From NCBI GenBank assembly GCA_030830765.1, contig JAURMJ010000385.1:1-7665 (forward strand): DNA of 7,665 nt, in the 5' to 3' direction. The notes under the pieces were generated by a model that ran no database searches, was not told the DNA's origin, and saw only the letters and a list, made by a program, of their open reading frames with translations. Below are positions 1 through 5,894 of this stretch, piece by piece. The translations under genes and the position numbers were made by a program. The stretch comes from Quisquiliibacterium sp. Its GTDB lineage: Bacteria; Pseudomonadota; Gammaproteobacteria; Burkholderiales; Burkholderiaceae_E. Each line of letters starts with the position of its first letter. Position 1 is the first letter of the stretch.

Positions 1-1584
1 CAGCCCCTTCTCGCCCATTGCTTCGCGCAGTTCTTCGTCTTCAACCAGCTTGCCCGCGCCCTCCATGGCCGACAGCAGCGTGGCTTCGCTGTAACGGGCC
101 GGCGGTTTGGTGGCCAGCGCGACGACCTCGATCTCCTGGGTGTCGACCTGTTCGCCGGGCTGCACGGGCACCAGGATGGCGTCCGGTCGGCCGGCAGACG
201 ATCCGCCGGCCTCGGCCTGTAGCGCCCGGCCATAGACAGCCAGCCAGCCCGGATTTTTCAGCACGCGGCCTTCGGTCTTGAAGCGGTTGCCAACCACCGT
301 GGTGATCCGGGTCGTGACCAGATACTCGGCTGCCGGGAAGAAGATTGCCAGGAAACGCCGCACGACCAGATCGTAAATTCTCTGCTCTGCATCGCTCAGA
401 TTACCGGGCGCCTGCTGTGTGGGGATGATCGCGAAGTGATCGCTGACTTTTGTGTTGTCAAAGATCCGTTTGTTCGGGCGAACCCAGCCCTCGTCGCGAA
501 TTTTGCGGGCATGCGGTGCGAATGAGTCCACCTGTTGCAGCACTTCCATCGTGCTGAGTACCGACCCCAGATAGTCCTCTGGCAGTGCCTTGGAATCGGT
601 TCGTGGATAGGTCAGGACCTTATGTCGTTCATAGAGCGCCTGCGCGATCGACAGAGTGGTCTTGGCTGAGAAACCGAAACGCGCGTTGGCCTCGCGCTGC
701 AGGCTGGTCAGGTCGAACAGTAAGGGCGATTGCTGTGTGGCCGGCTTGGATTCCTCGCTGACCTCCCCGGACTGACCATTGCAGGCGGCAACAAGGGCTT
801 CGGCACTTGCCCGATCCCAGAGGCGCTCGGCACGGGCTTCGGCATCTTCACCTTTGCGGAACTGCGGGTCGAACCATCGACCTTCGTACACACCCGCCTG
901 TGCGCCGAAGCTGGCCCGCACCTCATAGTAATCGCGGGAGACAAAGCGCTTGATGCGTTCTTCGCGTTCGACCACGATTGTCAGCGTCGGGGTCTGGACC
1001 CGCCCGACGGTGGTCAGGTAAAAACCGCCGTCCCGCGAGTTGAAGGCGGTCATGGCGCGTGTGCCGTTGATGCCAACCAGCCAGTCGGCTTCTGACCGGC
1101 AGCGGGCTGCGTCGGCCAGCGGCATCATGTCCTCGTCGGCGCGCAACGAGGCAAAGGCCTCGCGAATCGCGGCCGGGGTCATCGACTGCAACCAGAGTCG
1201 TCTGACTGGCTGCTTGGCCTTCGCAAACTGGGCGATCAGCCGGAAGATCAGTTCGCCTTCCCGGCCCGCGTCACAGGCATTGATCAGGGCGTCAACGTCT
1301 TTGCGCTTGATCAGTTTGGCCAGCAGCTTCAGGCGCTCTTGATTCTTGGCAATCGGCTGGATGTCGAATTCGGGTGGAATGACCGGCAGATTGGCGAACG
1401 ACCACTTGCCGCGCTTGACCTCGTATTTCTCCGGTGCGGCAATTTCGACCAGATGGCCGACCGCTGACGAGATCAGGTATTCATCGCTCTCGAAATAGTC
1501 GTTATGGCGTGTGAAACCACCCAGGGCGCGCGCGATGTCTGCGGCGACCGAGGGTTTTTCGGCGATGATCAGTGCTTTATTCAT
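1..1584 (-). CDS. topB: DNA topoisomerase III (type IA), C-terminus cut by left window edge
   Basis: Type IA topoisomerase that cuts one DNA strand through a 5'-phosphotyrosine and passes another strand through the break. The TopB branch mainly decatenates and resolves replication or recombination intermediates. I translated 528 codons from the ATG at 1584-1582; the frame is open to base 1. The Toprim domain is at about residues 1-150, with the start MNKALIIAEKPSVA containing Glu9, and DAGREGE at 105-111. GRVQTPTL is at 194-201. The catalytic Tyr326 lies in TYPRTDS, very close to E. coli Tyr328. A late RYSEATLL motif is near 497-504. The missing part should hold the end of the core and any C-terminal zinc-finger or DNA-binding tail. 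The second Asp of the usual DxDxE motif is Gly107. The start is fixed by the family N-terminus although there is no clear Shine-Dalgarno site. It lies downstream of dprA on the same strand but has its own candidate promoter. Confidence 0.95.
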   Translation of the reverse strand, partial: MNKALIIAEKPSVAADIARALGGFTRHNDYFESDEYLISSAVGHLVEIAAPEKYEVKRGKWSFANLPVIPPEFDIQPIAKNQERLKLLAKLIKRKDVDALINACDAGREGELIFRLIAQFAKAKQPVRRLWLQSMTPAAIREAFASLRADEDMMPLADAARCRSEADWLVGINGTRAMTAFNSRDGGFYLTTVGRVQTPTLTIVVEREERIKRFVSRDYYEVRASFGAQAGVYEGRWFDPQFRKGEDAEARAERLWDRASAEALVAACNGQSGEVSEESKPATQQSPLLFDLTSLQREANARFGFSAKTTLSIAQALYERHKVLTYPRTDSKALPEDYLGSVLSTMEVLQQVDSFAPHARKIRDEGWVRPNKRIFDNTKVSDHFAIIPTQQAPGNLSDAEQRIYDLVVRRFLAIFFPAAEYLVTTRITTVVGNRFKTEGRVLKNPGWLAVYGRALQAEAGGSSAGRPDAILVPVQPGEQVDTQEIEVVALATKPPARYSEATLLSAMEGAGKLVEDEELREAMGEKGL

Positions 1585-1594
1585 GGTCAGGAAC

Positions 1595-1631
1595 GGCGCC
1601 CATCATAAGAGCGCCCGGTGCGCGGATGCAA
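1595..1631 (-). promoter_or_regulatory. Candidate sigma-70 promoter of topB
   Basis: Read on the minus strand, a TATGAT hexamer at 1607-1602 matches the -10 consensus at 5 of 6 positions. It lies 18 bp after TTGCAT (1631-1626), which matches the -35 at only 3 of 6. Transcription would start near 1595, giving a leader of only about 10 nt with no obvious Shine-Dalgarno site. The -10 box is flanked immediately on both sides by the same hexamer (plus-strand GCGCCC at 1596-1601 and 1611-1616). The -35 lies within an inverted repeat. This is a sequence inference without experimental support. Confidence 0.4.
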
Positions 1632-1640
1632 CAAGCATCC
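1624..1640. repeat. Inverted repeat over the topB -35 region
   Basis: GGATGC (1624-1629) and GCATCC (1635-1640) form a perfect 6-bp inverted repeat around a 5-nt spacer. It overlaps the proposed topB -35 hexamer, so it could be an operator half-site pair. If transcribed from dprA readthrough, it could form a small RNA hairpin. No run of T follows on either strand, so it does not look like an intrinsic terminator. Confidence 0.45.
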
Positions 1641-1682
1641 AGTCTTAGGCGTTTCGAACGCAGGGCTTTTGGTCGTTACCGG

Positions 1683-1697
1683 CCCAGTGTACATGGG
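1683..1697. repeat. Near-perfect palindrome in the dprA-topB gap
   Basis: CCCA, one extra G, TGTACA, then TGGG gives a 15-bp near-palindrome centred on GTAC. It sits between the dprA end and the topB promoter. It could be a regulator binding site or a weak hairpin; nothing in the sequence decides this. Confidence 0.35.
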
Positions 1698-1717
1698 ACG
1701 CTTAAGCCGTTTCGGTG

Positions 1718-1735
1718 ATGCCTGTGTGCAGGCAT
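1718..1735 (-). other. Stem-loop just downstream of dprA
   Basis: ATGCCTG (1718-1724), a 4-nt loop and CAGGCAT (1729-1735) make a perfect 7-bp hairpin beginning about 25 nt past the dprA stop codon. Its place suggests 3'-end formation or mRNA stabilisation for the tsaP-dprA transcript. It lacks the following U-run of an intrinsic terminator on either strand, so termination there is uncertain. Confidence 0.4.
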
Positions 1736-1760
1736 GGATTGAGCTGGTTTGTGCACTGGT

Positions 1761-2975
1761 TCAGGTGAGTGCCCGGCGCTGAAAACGACCGTCAGCCAGC
1801 TGCTCGACCAGACCCTGCATCTCAAGGGTGAGAAGTTGCGCCGCCAGATTGGTCGGCTCCTTGCCGTCTTGCGCAAGGCGGGCGCCCAGCGCATCTGCGG
1901 TCAGAGGGTCCCAGCCCAGCACCTGCAACAACGGCTCATCGTCGACAACGGCCGGGGCTGATCGGAGGCCTCTGCGATCGATCAGCCGGTTCAGACCCTC
2001 CATGGCGATGCTTGTTTCATCGCAGCGGTCGATCCGCCCGGCAAGGCTTGGCGCAGGCCGCTGCGCGATTGCGATTGCCTGATGCCCAGGCAGTTCGCTG
2101 AGGATGTCCTGGGCCGATTCGACCAGCTTGGCGCCTTGCTTGATCAGGTGATGGCAACCTTTGGCCAGCGTTGCGTGAATTGAACCGGGGATTGCAAAGA
2201 CCTCACGGCCGAAATCTGCAGCCTGCCGGGCAGTGATCAGTGAGCCGCTGCGCAGCGCGGCCTCCACCACCAGCACACCCAGTGACAGCCCGGCGATCAA
2301 ACGGTTGCGCCGAGGAAAGTTGCTGGCCCGCGGTTCGCTGCCCAGTGCAAACTCCGAGATCAAGGCGCCCCCCTCCGATACGATCTGTTCGGCGAGTCCA
2401 CGATTGCTGGCGGGATAGGGCGCGTCAACGCCGTTGCCCAGAATGCCGACCGTGCTGGCCGCTGTTCCGAGGGCACCCGCATGCGCTGAGGCATCAATGC
2501 CGGCAGCCAGGCCGCTGCTGATGGTCAGACCGGACTGGGCGAGCGTCCGGGCGAAAGCGCGTGCCATGTCCAGGCCCGATCGGCTTGCAGAACGGCTGCC
2601 GACAATAGCGAGCGCCGGCCTTGAAAGTAGGGCCGGATTGCCGCGCACAAAGAGCAAGGGGGGTGGGTCGGTGATTTCAAGGAGTCGTGGCGGGTATTCT
2701 GGGTCGGTCAGGCACAGCAGATGATGGTCTGGTGCCTGGGCCCATTCGAGCGACTGCTCGAGCTGTCTGGTCAGTTGCGGGGTGGGGGCATGCAGTGCAT
2801 GGGCTGCACGCTCGCCGACCACCCGGGCCAGAGCCTGCGGGTTTGCTTCGAAGACCTCTTCGGGCAGGCCGAATGAGGCCAGCAGTTGGCGGGCTTTTGC
2901 CGGGCCAATTCCCGGTGTCAGTACAAGACGCAACCAGGCCGCGCGCTCTGCGCGCCCTGCTTCAGGCACGGGCAT
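1761..2975 (-). CDS. dprA: DNA-processing protein DprA (Smf)
   Basis: DprA binds single-stranded DNA entering the cytoplasm during natural transformation and loads RecA on it; it is widely kept even where competence is unproven. The 404-aa product (E. coli Smf is about 374) has three parts. An N-terminal helix-hairpin-helix/SAM-like segment includes TPGIGPAKARQLL (20-32). A Rossmann-like DprA core at about 90-300 carries IVGSRSAS (124-131), SGLAAGID (154-161), FPRRNRLIAGLS (220-231), GSLITA (244-249), IPGSI (262-266) and GCHHLIKQGA (273-282). A C-terminal winged-helix-like domain spans about 345-400. The linker of roughly 45 residues between core and tail accounts for the extra length. It starts 14 bp after the LysM gene stop, so the two are probably co-transcribed. 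The Shine-Dalgarno site is weak. The stop is TGA at 1763-1761. Confidence 0.95.
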   Translation of the reverse strand: MPVPEAGRAERAAWLRLVLTPGIGPAKARQLLASFGLPEEVFEANPQALARVVGERAAHALHAPTPQLTRQLEQSLEWAQAPDHHLLCLTDPEYPPRLLEITDPPPLLFVRGNPALLSRPALAIVGSRSASRSGLDMARAFARTLAQSGLTISSGLAAGIDASAHAGALGTAASTVGILGNGVDAPYPASNRGLAEQIVSEGGALISEFALGSEPRASNFPRRNRLIAGLSLGVLVVEAALRSGSLITARQAADFGREVFAIPGSIHATLAKGCHHLIKQGAKLVESAQDILSELPGHQAIAIAQRPAPSLAGRIDRCDETSIAMEGLNRLIDRRGLRSAPAVVDDEPLLQVLGWDPLTADALGARLAQDGKEPTNLAAQLLTLEMQGLVEQLADGRFQRRALT

Positions 2976-2989
2976 GTTGATACCGATCG

Positions 2990-4096
2990 TTACGGGTTGA
3001 GCACTTCGTCGCCGATGTTGACATCGCGCGATGAATTCATGATCAATGCGTAAGCGATCTTATCGAAGACACGGAAAACTAAAAGATGGCCGATTGGCTC
3101 ACCCGGAAGTTGTACCAGCTTCCCGGCTTCGCGATCAGGCGCCAGGCGCCCCCGCTCGCGAATCTCAAGCACATGGCCCACTGAGAGACCAGCTGTCGTG
3201 CCTAGATTCAGCGCGACCACGCTGTTGCGTCCCGCCTGTGCGACCCCCTTGTAAATCGAGAGGATGCTGCCATGAACCTTGGCTTCGGGTGCCCGTGGCG
3301 CGAAGCTGTCCAGCCGGGTCGGATCAGCGGGTATAAGCCGATCGCCGGGACCGATCTCCGAGGTGTTGCCGGTGACCCTGAAGGTCGCTGGATCGCCGCC
3401 GCGCTCAAGCTCGGCGGTGCCAACGAATTCGGCTTCCCAGGCCAGCGGCTTTCGCGTCACCGGGTCTGTCAAAGGGCGTGTGCCGCGATACACATACCAG
3501 TTGCGCTTGGACTCATCGATGTTGCCGCGCACGTAGGCCAGTTCGCCGCGGCTCAGGTAAACCCGGCCATCCTGGGTTGCAATGATGCGGGGATTGGCCG
3601 CCAGCGCCTGCGGATCGATGATCAGCGGCCTGCTCAGAAAGGGCTCAATGGCGTGGATGTCAATGGTCGGTACCGGCGTGGCCGGCTGTGCTTCGGTGCG
3701 CATGCGCGGTGACAGGCGCTCGCGGCTTGGATCGATGTTCGCAGAACCCTGCACGCCGTTGCTCGTTGCGGAGCCCATTGTTGTGCCGCCACCAACACGC
3801 TTTGCAAGCCGCAGCCGGGGCTGGCTACCGGATTCGTCCAGGTAGACGATATCGCCCGGATAGATCAGATGGGGGTTGGCGATCTGCTCGCGGTTCAGCT
3901 GCCAGATCTGGGGCCAGTACCACGGGCGTTTCAGGAATTTCCCGGCAATGCCCCACAGCGTGTCGCCTTTGACGACCACATATTTGTCGGGCGCGTTGCC
4001 CGCCAGTTCCAGGGGTCCGGTCGGTCCGGCCGCAAACACCGGTGCAGCCAGTAGGGAAAATACAAAGCCGAGGACCTGCGTGCTAAAATTTTTCAT
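2990..4096 (-). CDS. tsaP: LysM-domain envelope protein, probable type IV pilus secretin-associated protein TsaP
   Basis: Exported peptidoglycan-binding protein of 368 aa. In Neisseria, TsaP anchors the PilQ secretin ring and is needed for surface assembly of type IV pili. Pseudomonas PA0020, which also sits between def and dprA, belongs to the same family. Here a signal peptide is visible at about 1-22 (hydrophobic core [13 protein letters not shown], then AFA-type cleavage site PVFA|AG). A LysM domain at about 38-87 runs from [17 protein letters not shown] to [12 protein letters not shown] middle region of about 145-265 contains basic and proline-rich stretches. A C-terminal FlgT-like domain at about 275-367 includes [16 protein letters not shown] and ends GDEVLNP. 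The start fits the signal peptide. The Shine-Dalgarno site is poor. The LysM call and export are firm. The TsaP assignment rests on architecture and gene position, and no pilus genes are in view to support it. Confidence 0.8.
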   Translation of the reverse strand: MKNFSTQVLGFVFSLLAAPVFAAGPTGPLELAGNAPDKYVVVKGDTLWGIAGKFLKRPWYWPQIWQLNREQIANPHLIYPGDIVYLDESGSQPRLRLAKRVGGGTTMGSATSNGVQGSANIDPSRERLSPRMRTEAQPATPVPTIDIHAIEPFLSRPLIIDPQALAANPRIIATQDGRVYLSRGELAYVRGNIDESKRNWYVYRGTRPLTDPVTRKPLAWEAEFVGTAELERGGDPATFRVTGNTSEIGPGDRLIPADPTRLDSFAPRAPEAKVHGSILSIYKGVAQAGRNSVVALNLGTTAGLSVGHVLEIRERGRLAPDREAGKLVQLPGEPIGHLLVFRVFDKIAYALIMNSSRDVNIGDEVLNP

Positions 4097-4265
4097 GCTG
4101 CGGATGGCCCCATGGCTCCAAATTTCGCAGGTAAAAGCCCCGACAAATCAAGGGCTTGGAATTCAGCCTTCAGGTGGGCTTGAAATCCGAGAGTGCAACA
4201 CAAATTCTGACGGCAAACCCTTGATGCCGCAAGCTTCATCCGGAACAGACGGTAGATTCCCTCCG
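4097..4265. promoter_or_regulatory. Divergent promoter region between tsaP-like gene and def
   Basis: This 169-bp stretch must supply promoters in both directions. It is richer in A and T than the genes around it. For def, TTGAAA at 4180-4185 is a fair -35, but the best hexamers at suitable spacing (4201-4208) match the -10 consensus at only 3 of 6 positions. No convincing minus-strand promoter is visible; TTGATT read leftward from about 4150 is a weak -35 candidate. The region carries a direct repeat and an inverted copy of its core, described separately. Regulator identity is unknown. Confidence 0.4.
4135..4186. repeat. Repeated GGGCTTG motif in the divergent region
   Basis: GGGCTTGGAAT (4152-4162) and GGGCTTGAAAT (4176-4186) are an 11-bp direct repeat with one mismatch, 24 bp apart start to start. 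The reverse complement of the first six bases, AAGCCC, occurs at 4135-4140 and forms a 6-bp inverted repeat with 4152-4157 across 11 bp. The second copy overlaps the proposed def -35 hexamer TTGAAA. The layout resembles a multi-site operator, but chance is not excluded for motifs this short. Confidence 0.4.
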
Positions 4266-4772
4266 ATGACCGTACTTAAAATCCTTCGCTACCCCGATCC
4301 CCGCCTGCACCAGGTCGCGCGCCCGGTCGAGGTGTTCGATGACGCATTGCGCACCCTGGTCAAGGACATGGCCGAAACCATGTATGCCGCGCCCGGGGTC
4401 GGCCTGGCGGCCACGCAGGTCGATGTGCACCAGCGCGTGATCGTCATCGATGTCTCCGAAACCAAGGATCAGCTGCAGGTATTCATCAACCCGCAGATCG
4501 TCAAAGCCAGCGCAGAAGGCCGGATCTACGAGGAGGGTTGCCTGTCCGTACCTGGCATCTACGAGGAGGTCGAGCGGCCTGGGGTTGTACGCGTACGAGC
4601 CTTCGATGAGAACGGCAAGCAATTCGAGATTGATGCGCATGACCTGCTTGCCGTCTGCATCCAGCATGAAATCGACCACCTCGATGGTCGCGTGTTTGTC
4701 CAGTATCTGTCACGGCTTAAGCAGAACCGCATCCGCAGCAAGATGCTCAAGAGCGATCGCGAGGCCGCCTGA
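4266..4772 (+). CDS. def: Peptide deformylase
   Basis: Metalloenzyme, usually Fe2+, that removes the formyl group from the N-terminal formyl-methionine of nascent proteins in the cytoplasm. The product is 168 aa, the usual size for E. coli-type (type 1) enzymes. All three family motifs are present: GVGLAATQ (44-51), EGCLS (90-94) and QHEIDH (133-138). Cys92, His134 and His138 are the predicted metal ligands and Glu135 the catalytic base, matching E. coli Cys90, His132, His136 and Glu133. The ATG at 4266 was chosen because the product then begins [14 protein letters not shown] like its relatives. The in-frame ATG at 4224 would add 14 residues not typical of the family. The Shine-Dalgarno site is weak (GGTAG at 4251-4255). 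Its TGA stop overlaps the first codon of fmt. Confidence 0.97.
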   Translation: MTVLKILRYPDPRLHQVARPVEVFDDALRTLVKDMAETMYAAPGVGLAATQVDVHQRVIVIDVSETKDQLQVFINPQIVKASAEGRIYEEGCLSVPGIYEEVERPGVVRVRAFDENGKQFEIDAHDLLAVCIQHEIDHLDGRVFVQYLSRLKQNRIRSKMLKSDREAA

Positions 4773-4777
4773 AACTG
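4761..4777 (+). promoter_or_regulatory. Translation start region of fmt, with non-canonical CTG codons
   Basis: GAGG (4761-4764) is a 4-base anti-Shine-Dalgarno match lying inside the last codons of def. Four bases later is CTG 4769-4771, which overlaps the def stop TGA by two bases; CTG 4775-4777 is 10 bases after GAGG. The conserved Fmt N-terminus (KLIFAGTP) fixes the start to this spot. Base 4769 is the wobble base of the last alanine codon of def (GCC), so an A there would give ATG without changing the deformylase. Confidence 0.6.
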
Positions 4778-5818
4778 ATCTTCGCAGGCACGCCGGAGTT
4801 TGCCGAGCATGCCCTGACCGCACTGCTCGAGGCTGGGCATGAGGTGGCGCTCGTCCTGACCCGGGTCGACCAGCCGGCCGGTCGCGGTCAGAAGCTGCAG
4901 GCCAGTCCGGTCAAGAAGCGCGCGCTCGCGGCGAATATCCCCGTGTTTCAGCCGCGCACCTTGCGCGATGCCCAGGCCCAGCAGCAAGTGGCGGCTGTGC
5001 GGGCCGATGCCATCATCGTTGCAGCCTACGGACTGATCCTGCCGCCCGAAGTCCTGACTGCGGCGCGGTTGGGCTGTATCAATATCCATGCCTCGCTGTT
5101 ACCGCGCTGGCGCGGTGCGGCGCCGATCCAGCGCGCGATCGAGGCGGGCGACCCGGTCACCGGCATCACGATCATGCAGATGGACGAAGGGCTGGACACC
5201 GGCCCGATGCTCAGTCGCGGCGAACTGCCAATCGGTCCCGAGGAAACGGCCTCCAGCCTGCACGACCGGCTTGCTGAACTGGGCGCCCGGATGATCGTCG
5301 AGGCGCTTGCAGGGCTTCAGCAGGGGGCGCTGGTTGCGCAGCCACAGCCTGATCAGGGCGCCTGCTATGCGCCGAAAATCACCAAGGCCGAGATGCCCCT
5401 CGACTGGCGTGAGCCTGCTGACCGTCTGGCCGACAAGGTGCGCGCTTTTGATCCGTTTCCTGGGACCCAGCTGCGGCTTGCAGGCAGCCCCGAGCCGATC
5501 AAGCTTTGGCGGGCCCGCGCCTTGTTGCAAACCAGCCCGGCATACCAAGGTGCACCGGCATCCACGCAGACTTCAAGGGCTGCTGCCGATGAATCTCTTT
5601 CAGCACCCGGAACGGTGCTCGGGTTGAGTCCTGCGGGCCTGGAAGTTGCCTGCGGTCAAGGAAGACTGCTGTTGCTCGAACTTCAGAAGCCCGGTGGCAA
5701 GCGCCTGGCGCTGAATGACTTCTTACGCGGTTTTTCGATCAAACCCGGCGACCGGTTTCTTCTGCCCGGGCAATCCGACCAGGTCGACGCGGCCGGCAAT
5801 GAAATGTCCAGGTCTTGA
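4769..5818 (+). CDS. fmt: Methionyl-tRNA formyltransferase, apparent CTG start
   Basis: Transfers a formyl group from 10-formyltetrahydrofolate to Met-tRNA(fMet), preparing the initiator tRNA. Read from 4769 the product is 349 aa, against 315 in E. coli. The N-terminal formyltransferase domain starts [11 protein letters not shown] directly after the first codon. It has the tRNA-contacting loop [16 protein letters not shown] (34-49) and the signature [15 protein letters not shown] (109-123). Catalytic Asn105, His107 and Asp143 correspond to E. coli Asn108, His110 and Asp146. The C-terminal OB-like domain is at about 210-335 and carries an extra alanine/serine-rich segment at about 253-278. No ATG, GTG or TTG lies in frame between the upstream stop (4718-4720) and GTG 4844, which would delete the first 25 residues including the fold's first strand. 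CTG at 4769, sharing CTGA with the def stop, is therefore the likeliest start; CTG at 4775 is the alternative. GAGG at 4761-4764 may act as the ribosome site, with coupling to def. Confidence 0.93.
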   Translation: MKLIFAGTPEFAEHALTALLEAGHEVALVLTRVDQPAGRGQKLQASPVKKRALAANIPVFQPRTLRDAQAQQQVAAVRADAIIVAAYGLILPPEVLTAARLGCINIHASLLPRWRGAAPIQRAIEAGDPVTGITIMQMDEGLDTGPMLSRGELPIGPEETASSLHDRLAELGARMIVEALAGLQQGALVAQPQPDQGACYAPKITKAEMPLDWREPADRLADKVRAFDPFPGTQLRLAGSPEPIKLWRARALLQTSPAYQGAPASTQTSRAAADESLSAPGTVLGLSPAGLEVACGQGRLLLLELQKPGGKRLALNDFLRGFSIKPGDRFLLPGQSDQVDAAGNEMSRS

Positions 5819-5850
5819 TTACGACTCAGACACCATCAATATGGATTAAT
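5814..5850 (+). promoter_or_regulatory. Weak candidate promoter for htpX
   Basis: CTTGATT at 5814-5820, overlapping the fmt stop codon, resembles a sigma-32 -35 element, and CACCATCA at 5831-5838 resembles the CCCCAT-type -10. The gap is shorter than usual for that factor. The same TTGATT (5815-5820) with CAATAT (5837-5842) can also be read as a poor sigma-70 promoter. htpX is heat-shock or envelope-stress regulated in E. coli, which makes a local promoter reasonable, but the sequence support is slight. Confidence 0.25.
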
Positions 5851-5878
5851 GACAGGTCGGCGCGGACTGCCGCCTGTC
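5851..5878 (+). other. Stem-loop in the htpX leader
   Basis: GACAGG plus CGGC (separated by a single T at 5857) pairs with GCCG plus CCTGTC (5869-5878), giving a 10-bp GC-rich stem with one bulged base and a 7-nt loop. It ends 5 nt before the htpX Shine-Dalgarno site. There is no U-run after it, so it is unlikely to be an intrinsic terminator for fmt. It may affect readthrough, RNA processing or translation of htpX. Confidence 0.5.
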
Positions 5879-5883
5879 CGAAT

Positions 5884-5888
5884 GGGAG
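5884..5888 (+). promoter_or_regulatory. Ribosome binding site of htpX
   Basis: GGGAG lies 6 nt before the htpX ATG at 5895. It is the clearest Shine-Dalgarno site in the window, and supports the chosen htpX start and independent initiation after the 76-bp fmt-htpX gap. Confidence 0.75.
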
Positions 5889-5894
5889 TCAACC

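Noticed and set aside
730..1342. Plus-strand open frames across the topB region
   Set aside because: They are antisense to a continuous, motif-complete topoisomerase III frame. They have no domain I recognise and start at arbitrary points.
3876..4265. Upstream extension of the def reading frame into the tsaP-like gene
   Set aside because: The frame is open but the extra residues show no family similarity, overlap the opposing gene, and would put about 130 residues before a normal deformylase start. The ATG at 4266 gives the usual length.
4844..4846. GTG as the start of fmt
   Set aside because: It would delete the conserved FAGTPEF segment and first strand of the formyltransferase fold, while the frame upstream encodes exactly that segment.
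5851..5878. Intrinsic terminator after fmt
   Set aside because: The stem is strong but the bases after it are CGAATGGGAG, with no U-run on the plus strand, and the next gene's ribosome site begins almost at once.
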